Virus record (IMG/VR): IMGVR_UViG_3300035670_000082
Coordinates: 1 to 64,000 of that record
Source: a virus
Reading direction: 5' to 3' (one strand)
DNA: 64,000 nt
The first letter of the stretch is position 1; each line of letters begins with the position of its first letter. The notes below the pieces were generated by a model. That model was not told the DNA's origin and did not search any database. It saw only the letters and a list, made by a program, of their open reading frames with translations. The position numbers and the translations under genes were made by a program. Positions 53,185 through 62,400 of the stretch are shown here, piece by piece.

Positions 53185-53304
53185 GTGTGTTTCTCCACTT
53201 GTAACGGCAGTTTTACCCACCGATTGATTGATTGGTGCAATCTTAACTAGGTACGTTTTGATTTGCAACCCCTAATTACACCCATGTAAGTAACCACAAA
53301 GGGG

Positions 53305-53339
53305 TTGACAACCACATTCCCTCGACATACACTATTCCC
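53305..53339 (+). promoter_or_regulatory. Consensus leaderless promoter
   Basis: TTGACA (53305-53310), 17 bp, TACACT (53328-53333), then ATTCCC and the ATG at 53340. The clearest leaderless case: transcription should start on the ATG. Confidence 0.9.
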
Positions 53340-53870
53340 ATGAGTAATACATACACACAATCGTCGCTGGCTCTCCTCCCGACGGTAAGAAACTTGGAGG
53401 AGGCACGGAAGCACGCTCACGAGTATGCGTCCGTAATAACGGCAGGACCAAGCAAGCGCGAAGTCAAGTTCGACCATCCCGACCACCTCGTTGTGGAATT
53501 CGATGATGTTGTTGACAGTCATTGGGGGATGAAACCACCCACATTTGAGAATGTACGAGAAATGGTTTCTTGGGGGCATGGGCGGGAAAACATCCTTGTT
53601 CATTGTCACGCAGGAATCAGTCGCTCAACATCCACAGCATGGGGTGTGGCAATCTCCAACGGCTGGGACGCTGAAGAGGCTTACATCACCTTGCGCAACA
53701 ACCACCCGTCAAGTTCATACTCGGGAATGAGGTACAGGCGGTCATTTTGTCCGAACGAACTGATTATTTCCTATTTGGAAAAATTGTTCGGGTTCAAAAA
53801 GGACGAACTCCTCAAAATCCATGAGAACGGTTTGCGTTTAGACCCATGGCACCCTGCGGAGGAAATGTGA
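53340..53870 (+). CDS. Dual-specificity/tyrosine phosphatase-like protein
   Basis: 176 residues. HCHAGISRS at 88-96 (Cys 89, Arg 95) is the CX5R signature loop; FDDVVDSHWG upstream offers an acid. It is of dual-specificity type. The C-terminal segment (FCPNELIISYLEKLFGF) fits the usual last helices. Rare in phages; it might remove phosphate from host signalling proteins or RNA. Confidence 0.85.
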   Translation: MSNTYTQSSLALLPTVRNLEEARKHAHEYASVITAGPSKREVKFDHPDHLVVEFDDVVDSHWGMKPPTFENVREMVSWGHGRENILVHCHAGISRSTSTAWGVAISNGWDAEEAYITLRNNHPSSSYSGMRYRRSFCPNELIISYLEKLFGFKKDELLKIHENGLRLDPWHPAEEM

Positions 53871-54145
53871 TGGGCGCTAAAGGCTCTCCAATCAACCACG
53901 GAACATACAACTCGTATACCAACAGAAAATGCAGATGTAACTCCTGCAAGGAGGCGGCGAGTGAATATATGCGCAAGTATCGCAAAACACAGCATGGAGC
54001 CGCTTCGGCTCGGTATTACGCTGTTCTCAACGCAAAACGCGCACAACTCGCTGCTCGTTGGGTGAGAAAACACCGTCCAGACATTTGGGAAAACATTGCA
54101 TCCAAAGCAGAAAACCAAGTAGACAAAGAAAGGTATATCGGTTAA
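53870..54145 (+). CDS. Hypothetical protein with CRC-x2-C motif, 91 residues
   Basis: MGAKGSPINHGTYNSYTNRK, then CRCNSCKEAASEYMRKYRKT: an HGT...CRCxxC motif that I have seen in actinobacteriophage proteins. It may bind one zinc. Basic helix at the C-terminus (RAQLAARWVRKHRPDIWE). ATG overlaps the phosphatase stop (TGATG). Confidence 0.75.
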   Translation: MGAKGSPINHGTYNSYTNRKCRCNSCKEAASEYMRKYRKTQHGAASARYYAVLNAKRAQLAARWVRKHRPDIWENIASKAENQVDKERYIG

Positions 54146-54148
54146 GCA

Positions 54149-54415
54149 GTGGCTGAACAAGGCGACAATCCACAGTTCGAAAAAATCAGACAGGAATTCG
54201 CGGAAACCATCGACGAACTCCAAAAAGACATCGAAGACATCCGCAAGGAGATGCTGGAACTTCGAGGTCAAATCAAGGGAGTTCAAAAAGAAGTCACTGC
54301 GAATACCAAGCAGACAATGGTCGTATGGGAGAAAACATCGGGAACTCTCGGTGACATAACCAGAAAAATTTCCGATATGGCTAAACCCTTTTATTATGGG
54401 AAGGACAATAAATAA
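54149..54415 (+). CDS. Coiled-coil protein, 88 residues
   Basis: GTG start. Heptad-rich helix IRQEFAETIDELQKDIEDIR through LRGQIKGVQKEVTANTK, then TMVVWEKTSGTLGDITRKIS. Simple coiled coil; likely an oligomeric partner of a neighbour. No family is recognised. Confidence 0.7.
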   Translation: MAEQGDNPQFEKIRQEFAETIDELQKDIEDIRKEMLELRGQIKGVQKEVTANTKQTMVVWEKTSGTLGDITRKISDMAKPFYYGKDNK

Positions 54416-54417
54416 CT

Positions 54418-54684
54418 ATGACAGACATCAATATGAGCGCAGAAGAATGGCTCGAATACGGATACAAGAAGGGTTTTTGTGGTCCGCCCGTATGTGCTAT
54501 GCATGACGGGCTTCCCGCATCGGAAAGCGAGGCGTGGGCGCTAGACGAAAACGATGACCCATGCATACATGTTCTCAGACTGTATGAGGACTTGGATGTG
54601 AAAAGTTCCGTAGAAAAGGAACACTCACCTTCTGTATGGCGTGCATCAAATAGGGGTTGGACAACCCCCCAAGAGGCTGACTAA
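54418..54684 (+). CDS. Conserved phage protein, 88 residues
   Basis: ADMSAEEW-type opening (MTDINMSAEEWLEYGYKKGF), CGPPVCAMHDGLPASESEAW, then DDPCIHVLRLYEDLD. The core CAMHDG...DPCIHVLR recurs across actinophages and cyanophages. Role unknown; the Cys/His residues could bind metal. Confidence 0.75.
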   Translation: MTDINMSAEEWLEYGYKKGFCGPPVCAMHDGLPASESEAWALDENDDPCIHVLRLYEDLDVKSSVEKEHSPSVWRASNRGWTTPQEAD

Positions 54685-55085
54685 CCCTGTTTGAATTCCG
54701 TCCATGTTTTGTCGCCGACACCGTAGTATTCGCGCGCATACCCTGCATCAATAATGTCTTTGTTCAGACACGCAGTTGTTGGTGATTCAACATCGTCTGA
54801 CGAGAATACGCGTGCGAGTATGCGACCGTACTTGTCGTTCTTGTCGGGGATTGTATTTATGTACACCCATTTGTGACGAGTCAGCCAATCCTCGGTAAAT
54901 GATTTCGCTTTCAAGCCCATTTGTTTTTCCGCTAAATCTTTGGTTCGGGATTCGGGCGTGTTGACACCATAAAGGCGAACACGGACTTTGTGGTGGATGT
55001 TGAATCCGAGGTCAATCATCAAATCGACAGTGTCACCGTCAACCACTTTCAAAACGGTTGCACCATACCAAAATCGTTCACTCAT
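54681..55085 (-). CDS. Thermonuclease-like (SNase) protein
   Basis: 134 residues. GATVLKVVDGDTVDLMIDLG, then KVRVRLYGVNTPESRTKD, DWLTRHKWVYINTIPDKN and KYGRILARVF. This is the staphylococcal nuclease fold with Asp/Arg/Glu residues for DNA and RNA cleavage. No signal peptide, so it would act in the cell. Confidence 0.9.
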   Translation of the reverse strand: MSERFWYGATVLKVVDGDTVDLMIDLGFNIHHKVRVRLYGVNTPESRTKDLAEKQMGLKAKSFTEDWLTRHKWVYINTIPDKNDKYGRILARVFSSDDVESPTTACLNKDIIDAGYAREYYGVGDKTWTEFKQG

Positions 55086-55211
55086 TACTGTCTCTCATTC
55101 GTTTTCTTTTCTCTGCCCGTTTCCAAGCAGATAGACGCCAATCCAAAAATTTAACCAACACAGAATAAATACACGATTGCAGTTTGAATTTCAAAATAGA
55201 CAACCTATACA

Positions 55212-55367
55212 TCATTTATCCGACTGTTTCCGTACCTCTTCATTCGGGCTAAAACGCATGAGAAAATCCCTTGCGAACTCCCGCTGCTTCTCCAATGGCA
55301 TCGACCAAAAATCTTTCGGTATCGAAACATTCCTAAATTTCATGTTTCCGTTTTCGTTCTCAGCCAT
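55212..55367 (-). CDS. Small hypothetical protein, 51 residues
   Basis: MAENENGNMKFRNVSIPKDF, then WSMPLEKQREFARDFLMRFS. GGAGGATTCATCAA precedes the ATG. Overlaps the upstream gene by 8 bases. Function is unknown. Confidence 0.7.
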   Translation of the reverse strand: MAENENGNMKFRNVSIPKDFWSMPLEKQREFARDFLMRFSPNEEVRKQSDK

Positions 55368-56220
55368 TTGATGAATCCTCCGTTATCACAAACCTGAATG
55401 ACAAATCTTCTGATTTGCCAGATTGATTCGGTCTAAATATTCTAGATATCGTTCGTTTCGGTTCAGCGAAAACTCCGCGCGCGTCATTGAAAAACTCCCA
55501 ATCAATGACATCTGCACCATCTCCACCGCTGTCTATGAAAGGAGCATTCCAATCTGAAGGCTCCTTCCGTGCGTCGGCTTCCTTAGCCTCCCAAACCTTG
55601 TCCAAAATTGCCACTTCTTTCTGATTTTGTGCTTTGCCAAGAGACGCTGCTTTTGCAATATTTTCGTCTGTGGTCGGATATATGTCTACGACATCGAGGA
55701 AGAATCGCGGCACGCCATCTACGGTTTGCACCCATCCGCCAATCCCGCGCTCACGCGCCCCCGGAAGCGGATTGCCGAATACTTTGTCACCGTGATACTG
55801 CATCCATGCAAGAACTGTTTGAATTGCTTCTTCTTTCGGGTTTCCATCTTTATCCCAAACATCAGAAACATCTCTGCTCAATCCGTGTCTGTTGAGACCT
55901 ACCGATATCCCTGTTTTTACATCCCCTTCAATATTTCTGTCTCTAGTGAATCCGCCTTTTCGTGCGTCTGCAATGATTTCCTTAACGCGGTTACGTCTGC
56001 GAGCCAAATCTTTCTTGTAACTAGGGGTTTTTTTTCTGAGAAAATTAACCACCGTGTTTACCACTGCTGGATACGGCATGTTGTCTTCAGTAGAGCCGAC
56101 GGGTGTGAACATTCCGTCACCATCGCCATCTCTCGGTATACCGGGCTTCCCTCTGCGGAGAAAACCACTAAATGGTATTCCAAGAAGTTTTACTTTCAGA
56201 TTTTTGCTTTCGTCAGCCAT
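55360..56220 (-). CDS. Protein with DGDGDG module, 286 residues
   Basis: ATG 56220, with GATAAT 6 nt upstream. LKVKLLGIPFSGF, then IPRDGDGDGMFTPVGSTEDN (31-36): the module of the 38150 and 40618 genes. Next comes GGWVQTVDGVPRFFLDVVDI and YPTTDENIAKAASLGKAQNQ, a segment seen in MuF-like head proteins. It is in the structural region. Role likely virion or capsid-associated. Confidence 0.75.
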   Translation of the reverse strand: MADESKNLKVKLLGIPFSGFLRRGKPGIPRDGDGDGMFTPVGSTEDNMPYPAVVNTVVNFLRKKTPSYKKDLARRRNRVKEIIADARKGGFTRDRNIEGDVKTGISVGLNRHGLSRDVSDVWDKDGNPKEEAIQTVLAWMQYHGDKVFGNPLPGARERGIGGWVQTVDGVPRFFLDVVDIYPTTDENIAKAASLGKAQNQKEVAILDKVWEAKEADARKEPSDWNAPFIDSGGDGADVIDWEFFNDARGVFAEPKRTISRIFRPNQSGKSEDLSFRFVITEDSSNG

Positions 56221-56262
56221 CACTCAATTATCCCATAACAAACATGTCGATATAAAAACGAA

Positions 56263-56299
56263 ACCCCCACCCGCACCCCGAAGGGCTTGGGTGGGGGCT
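56263..56299 (-). terminator. Terminator after the capsid gene
   Basis: CCCCCACCC and GGGTGGGGG enclose a second small stem; minus-strand TTTCGTTTTT follows. Confidence 0.85.
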
Positions 56300-56323
56300 A
56301 CGCTTACTGCGCTTCAGCCGTTA

Positions 56324-57640
56324 TCAGGCAGGAGCGTTGTCAAACGAGACGGCAACGAATGCCTCAGGACGCTTGACAGCGAGTGCGAGACGCTGCTCGG
56401 CGAGCACCACAATCGCGTTGCGCACGAAGAAGTCTGCGTGCTGCTCGCTGATTCGGATGCTTGCCTGCTCACGGTCGTAAATCTGCGCGGCAGTGCCGAA
56501 CGCACCGACAAGAGCGGTGCCTTCTGCGATTGCCGGCGTGTCCACAACCGGGATGCGCCACAGACGCGGGGTTCCGCCGAGGGCGACCGAGACAGCAACC
56601 AGGTACTGTCCGTTGTCGTCCTTCGACAGTTCGATGTCTTCCCAGTCGTTCGGGTGCATCACGACGCCCGTCGGCTCGTAGTACGCGAGGAACGACAAGG
56701 TGGCTGCGCGACGAATCGCGTCCGCCTTGAGGTCACCCGTCGCACCAGAAGACCAATCGTAGGTCTGGATGCCCGTGGTCTGGAGAACACCTTCGAGGTT
56801 CTCGCCGGTGCCGTCACCGTTCAGGATTTGCTCGTCCTCAAGAAGACGCAGACCGTACATCAACTCGTTGTCGATGATGCTACGGAGTTGCGGCTCGTCG
56901 GCGAGCACATTGCGGTGCGCTGCTTCCCAGTGGGCAAGCGTGCGAACCGGTGCCTGATGACCAGTGAACTTCAAACCAGACTGTGGCTTCGCAGTGAACA
57001 CTGCGGGCGAACCCGAGCGCTCAGAGACAGGAGCCGCATTGTTGGTCGGCGCGCCAGTGACGGCGGTGTAACCAATCTGGCGGAAGTACTCAATCACCGC
57101 AGCGTTCGTGGTGCGCTTCGGGAAGAGGTCGCGGACGCGACGGGTACGGGTCGGCGAGACCACCATCGGGTCACGCTGGAACTGACCGAACTGTTCAACC
57201 GAGGAAAGCGGCGAAGCAGGACCGGTCGGCATACCCGTGAAGACATCCTTCACGTTGTACACGAACGGAGCCGGCATGTTCGCGCCGTTTCGACCAGAGG
57301 CGAGCGCCTTGTACTCATCGGACGAAAGGAACGCTTCGCCGAGGCTCTTGATGCTCATTCTCTGCTCGACCTGCTGAGGCTGTGCATTCGAAGCCTGCGC
57401 AACCGACTCAGAGGCAGGAGCCGAAGCCCACTTCTCTGCATCGCGCATTCCCTCAATGCCCTCAATCAGGCTCTTGATTTCACGGATGTCCGACATATTG
57501 CGGTCGAACGCTGACTTTTGTTCGGCTGAAACAACAACAGTGCCATCTTCGACTTTGAACGAGTCGGCAATGGTCTTGTTGTCAGCCATCTTTTCGCGAA
57601 GTGCGTTCTGCAACTCGCGAAGACGAATGTCGTCTGACAT
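56324..57640 (-). CDS. HK97-fold major capsid protein
   Basis: 438 residues. N-terminal helical scaffolding-like arm (ELQNALREKMADNKTIADSF to about 110), then the body: SPLSSVEQFGQFQRDPMVVS, QIGYTAVTGAPTNNAAPVSE, ILNGDGTGENLEGVLQTTGI and VVMHPNDWEDIELSKDDNGQ, ending RPEAFVAVSFDNAPA. These are the E-loop, A-domain and P-domain landmarks of HK97 capsid proteins. Ribosome binding site AGGAGGAAATC. No protease signature next to it. Confidence 0.95.
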   Translation of the reverse strand: MSDDIRLRELQNALREKMADNKTIADSFKVEDGTVVVSAEQKSAFDRNMSDIREIKSLIEGIEGMRDAEKWASAPASESVAQASNAQPQQVEQRMSIKSLGEAFLSSDEYKALASGRNGANMPAPFVYNVKDVFTGMPTGPASPLSSVEQFGQFQRDPMVVSPTRTRRVRDLFPKRTTNAAVIEYFRQIGYTAVTGAPTNNAAPVSERSGSPAVFTAKPQSGLKFTGHQAPVRTLAHWEAAHRNVLADEPQLRSIIDNELMYGLRLLEDEQILNGDGTGENLEGVLQTTGIQTYDWSSGATGDLKADAIRRAATLSFLAYYEPTGVVMHPNDWEDIELSKDDNGQYLVAVSVALGGTPRLWRIPVVDTPAIAEGTALVGAFGTAAQIYDREQASIRISEQHADFFVRNAIVVLAEQRLALAVKRPEAFVAVSFDNAPA

Positions 57641-57804
57641 GATTTCCTCCTACGGAAATACTTGATTGGGTACTGATATATTTCGACTTAGGTAAGCACC
57701 CAGTCAGCAGTCAACTGTTACATTAACTACTAGTACGAGAATAACATGTTTGTAGTAGCAATAAATGCAACTAATACCAAAAACAGAATCTAACTATAAA
57801 TTGT

Positions 57805-59157
57805 TTACAGTCGGTGATATCGTTTCACAACCTTGGGGCAACACCCACCCGAATACTTAACCCCCATAACACCGTCACCGTAAGCGTCGTCCCTTTTTGC
57901 TGACTTCCCGCTCTTGGAAGGATGATTGTCGGGAACCAAGTCGAAATCCCTGCGGGTTCCGCGCTTTGTGGGCTTGTCAGACTTCATGGATTCAAAGAAA
58001 TCCGACAAACGTTTTTTCGCAGACGCCTCGCCACCAGAAGAAAGACCGCGTAGATACACAATCTTCGCGTCCCTCAAATTGGTTCGATGTATCTGCTTGG
58101 ATACATCAGCATTGTGGCGTCGAACAAGAACAGCGAGGCGGTTCACGGTCTCGCTATCAATTTGTGGACTCTTTCGCTTCGGCTTTCTGACAACCTTTTC
58201 CTCAATAAAGGATGAATCAACCAAACTCTTGCGACCGCGACTGGGTTTATTGCCTCTCCTGTTTTTCGGGCTTCCATCATTCCGCAGTTTCATGACTCGG
58301 TTGTAATCTGAGCCGTTGGAGCACGGCATCCAAACAGTTTTCCCGTCACGAGCAACATACCTTCGTATGCCGATACAGCCAAGATTTCTTGCACGGATAC
58401 GCGCCGAATCAGGATTCGGGAATGTGTCTGGGTCGGTAGACCTGCTGACAAAAGGAACAAATCCTTTTGTGTCCATTTTCGCTGATACCAAACCGCCGTC
58501 AGGAAGTGTCTCAATTCCCGCCACCGGACGCTCACGCAACTTCTCGAATCTTTCCGTAGCAACACAAGGGGCGTAGTAGGTGACGCCACCAATCTTTATG
58601 ACTCGCACACCCTTACATCCGCGTCTTTTCGACGCTTCTTCAGCCATCGCCCTGTCCTCGTAATACTCGCCTGATTTGGTCAACGCCAATTGCGTTCGAT
58701 GCTCAATCTCGGTGAAACCGTGCATACGGCTCTTCGAAGAAACTTGGTAGTAGTCGTTCTTGCCTTTTTTCAACGCCTCGAATTCTTCATGAGTTGTGCA
58801 TGGCATCCACGAACCATTTTCGTGCTGATGGGCGCCTCGACAACCGAGAAGTCTCGCTACGGTGAGAGCCTGCTCACGAGATGCCACCCTCGCAGCCTTT
58901 TCGTTCGGCTTCACTTCACGCTCCAGCGCATTTGGAACTGCCGACTCGGGCATTGGACCCTCGACGGTCATACCTCTGTCTAGGGCAACTTCCAATTCTT
59001 GTTTGGTTATATCAGAATCGGAGTATTCGTCCTTGAAAGCGGAGAGAAGTTCTTTGGCGTCAGCAGAGACAGCACGGAAAGTGGTTTTCCCTTTACCTGT
59101 CGTGGCGACGAAATACGGGGAACCGTCACGTTTGCGAACAACGAACGAAGTAGTCAC
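57805..59157 (-). CDS. Protein with three LGC...WMPC repeats, 450 residues
   Basis: Three copies of a 30-residue unit: ARLLGCRGAHQHENGSWMPC at about 101-120, SKRRGCKGVRVIKIGGVTYY (with APC) at about 176-200, and ARNLGCIGIRRYVARDGKTV (with WMPC) at about 256-281. Each has two Cys that may pair. A basic linker and tail follow. Usual position next to capsid genes suggests a capsid-bound or minor head protein. Overlaps the next gene by 4 bases. Confidence 0.7.
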   Translation of the reverse strand: MTTSFVVRKRDGSPYFVATTGKGKTTFRAVSADAKELLSAFKDEYSDSDITKQELEVALDRGMTVEGPMPESAVPNALEREVKPNEKAARVASREQALTVARLLGCRGAHQHENGSWMPCTTHEEFEALKKGKNDYYQVSSKSRMHGFTEIEHRTQLALTKSGEYYEDRAMAEEASKRRGCKGVRVIKIGGVTYYAPCVATERFEKLRERPVAGIETLPDGGLVSAKMDTKGFVPFVSRSTDPDTFPNPDSARIRARNLGCIGIRRYVARDGKTVWMPCSNGSDYNRVMKLRNDGSPKNRRGNKPSRGRKSLVDSSFIEEKVVRKPKRKSPQIDSETVNRLAVLVRRHNADVSKQIHRTNLRDAKIVYLRGLSSGGEASAKKRLSDFFESMKSDKPTKRGTRRDFDLVPDNHPSKSGKSAKRDDAYGDGVMGVKYSGGCCPKVVKRYHRL

Positions 59158-59450
59158 TTTTGCTGTTTTTCCCTTAAGGCGCGAGCGATTTCTGACAACA
59201 TTTTGAAACCCTCTTCATCCCAAGGAACTTCCTCCCCGAAGGACATCATGGTTGATGTCCCAACATAAAGCGGATAATTGAAATCTTTATCTTTTTGCGC
59301 CAATTCCGAAACTCGTTCAGAATTGACATTGTTCAAAACATACTCTTCGAACTCTGGCGAGGTTGATGCGCACCTCACCTTTTCTCCGTCGAAACCCACA
59401 ACAACAGAGTTCCCCATCCCGACCATACCGACCCACATGGTTTTTTTCAT
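59154..59450 (-). CDS. Hypothetical protein, 98 residues
   Basis: MKKTMWVGMVGMGNSVVVGF, then GEKVRCASTSPEFEEYVLNN. Ends VPWDEEGFKMLSEIARALRE. Compact alpha/beta. First gene coupled (GTGA) with the repeat protein. No family is recognised. Confidence 0.7.
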   Translation of the reverse strand: MKKTMWVGMVGMGNSVVVGFDGEKVRCASTSPEFEEYVLNNVNSERVSELAQKDKDFNYPLYVGTSTMMSFGEEVPWDEEGFKMLSEIARALREKQQK

Positions 59451-59477
59451 GATTGCACTCTACCAATCTGCATAAAT

Positions 59478-62400
59478 TTAACGCTGAAACAGAACATCGC
59501 CAAGCCCTCGTGTCTCAAGGATGCGAATAATGGCGTTGACCCGTTTCCTGATTTGGTCAATTCTCTCCGCAACCTGTGCAGCGCTTAGAGCCTGTTTGTC
59601 ACCATACATTGCGCCAAATCGTCGTGCCATTTCTTCAAAATCAATAGCCTTAAGTCTGGGAAGAAGTTCTCTTCCCAACTCGTTCGCTGCTCCAATATCG
59701 CGCGCGCCCATTCCCGCTTTTCTATCCATATCGAAAGTCTCCCAATAATTGCGCAACCCGTCCTCGGTCACAGTTCGCCCAGGGCTTGCTCGACCAAAAT
59801 CAATCGGATATGCGACATCGTTCCCGTTTTCATCTTTAAACACCATTCCATTAAACCCATGTCTGTCGCCAACATTGAGAACAAAATTCGACAAGACATT
59901 CAATAGTCTGTCTTTTTTATTGCCTTTGTGATTATAGACGCCGACAACCATTTTCCCTTCAATCATGTTTCCACCGAAAGGAATAACAATGGTTCTACTT
60001 CCGTTTTTGAGTCCGTCAACACGACCACCTTCGCCTGGTGCTCCTAGCATTGCGGACAATTCGGCGCCCATAAGTTCAAACATGTTGGATTCGTCGCCGT
60101 TATAGCCATCTGGTGGCTTGATAACGAAACCCTCACCGGTGAGGCGTTTCCCGTCATCCGAAACACGGAAATGCAACCAAGGTGCTGCCGCACTTCCGCT
60201 CCTTAGTCGAACGAACTTTTTCCCTTTAAGTTTGTCTCTGAGTTCCTCGGGTATTTCCATGTCGGAAGCAGAGAGAGCCTGCGCAAACAAGAAGTGATGA
60301 TACTTCTTTCGGCGGAATGCGTCGTAGTCGATTCCATCCGCGTTAATCACACCCCTAGTAACCAAGTCGTTGAACACATCTTCGGTTACGAAATCTCCCC
60401 AATCCTGTGAACCGTCATGCGACACTCCCTCAAGTGCATCAAACAGGAATTCGTCTGGAACGTTTCCTATTTCACCACCATCTTGCAAATATTTAACGGC
60501 TTCATCTTTGGTGTTCATGCCGTTTTCGCCAACTTTCACCGTCTTGCCAACAACGACTCCATTTTTGTCGACGTCACCGAGTGGGGCAACCACATTGTCA
60601 CGATTCTTGCGTCGCTTTACAAACATGAATCTGTCAGCGAGTTTTCTTCGACCTTGAGGCTGCGGAGATTGCGGCGTTGGCGAAGGGGTCTGTCCAGCCT
60701 GCGGAGTCTGCGGCTGGTTTACTGGAGGGTTCGCGATATCTCGCCTGATAATTTCTTCTTGCAATCTTGCGATTCGTCTTTGATTGCTCGCCAGTTCTTT
60801 ATCTGCGCGCATGACGACGGCAACATTGTCTACATAGCGGTCTTTGACATCATCAGGAAGAATGTCGTATCGCAAACCCGTTGGACTATCCAACCCGTAA
60901 TCCTGTTTCAACCGCTCAATGTTTGCTGTTGCGTCAGATTTGTCTTTTGTTATTCTTTGTATATTTTGTTGCTGAGCGGCAAGCAGTGCTCTAAGATTCT
61001 GATTGTTTACATCGCCAGGTGGACGACGAATCGCATTATCGACGACATCATCTTGAACTTCATTTTCCCTGTCTCTGCCTCGCATAAGCACACGGAAAAG
61101 TTGTCGCGCTTTTGTCTTGGCGTCGTCCGGAAGTTCTCTGAATGCAGTTGATGCTTCCTCGGTGACCGCCAATGACGGTGGCGATGGGATATCAGCCTGA
61201 TTCGGTGGAGTGTTCTCCACGGGTTGCTTCGGTGCATCAGCCGGCTTTTTGCGTTGGCGAGGCTTGCGACCTTTCGGTGTGAGACCACCCCCACGTTTAC
61301 GTTTTTCAATTTCTTGATTAACCAAACGACCACGGTTATTGATATTCCCGTCCGCATCGTAGTATCTGCCAAAACGTCGTTCAAGTTCTGGTTTGTCATT
61401 ACCGTCGTAATCTGGTTTACGCCAATATGCGCTCTTCGGGAGACCGTTCTTCGGGAAACGGTTATTCACATTTCGGAATGAACGCGAATCGGGCATACTC
61501 TCGCCTTCCGCAAGTTCAATCATTTCCTCATCAAGGTTGATTCGCTCTGACGGCTTAGGTTGTCCGCCTTGTGGCTTGTCTTTCGGAGTTGGTGGTCGTC
61601 GAGTCGCTGACTCAGTTGCGATTTCATCAGAAGCGGCACGTCTACGGTTCCTCTTGCGAGCAGGTCTCTTGGGCTTTGGTGCTTCCGCTTCTGGTGTTTC
61701 CCCGGGCGCTGTTCGTGGTGCGCCGGGTTCTTCTATTTCTCTTCGTACACGTCGGCGTTCAGAAAAACGCAAATCTCTGTCTCGCTCATCTTCATCGCGT
61801 GGCGCCCTGCGTCTCCCACGCTCGTTTCTTTCACGCAACCGCTCATTCCTATTGTCTCGCCTTGCTCTGTCGTTTTCTTCAGCCTCACGGCGCTTACTCG
61901 GATTGCCTCTGATGTTCCACTGTCTGCTGTTCGGGTCGTACTCCCATTGGTCGCCCTCATCGTCCGTCCAAATACGGTTCTTGCCTTCTGGGTCTGGTGC
62001 ACCTTTTGGTGATTTCGGGTTGCGTAAATCGTCGCCTTTTACTCTTCGCTCTTTCTTTCTCAGGCGGTCATTTTCTAAATCGACTTCAGATGCGGGAACC
62101 CAAAAACCCTTTTCTTGTTTTCCTGCACCAATAACGTTCGCATCGGGGTTCGGTACCCATTTATAGGGTTCTCCGTCGCTACCGATAACAATCTCCCCAG
62201 GTTCTCTGCCGTCACGCTTCGGTGCGCCGGGTCTAAGGAAATCGTCAAACAGTCCTTCGTCTTCTTCGTCGGCAGCCGGTACGCGTGGAGGTCTCCGCTC
62301 GCCTGGGCGTGGTCGTCTTTCCTCCCCATCTCGCGGTGCTCGTGGTCTCCGTGGCGGTCTCGGAGCCTCTGGTGTCGGTTCTGATGCATCAGGTGTTTCT

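Noticed and set aside
56054-57514. Plus-strand 486-codon frame over the capsid gene
   Set aside because: It is a shadow frame of the capsid gene with Arg/Val-biased composition and no motifs.
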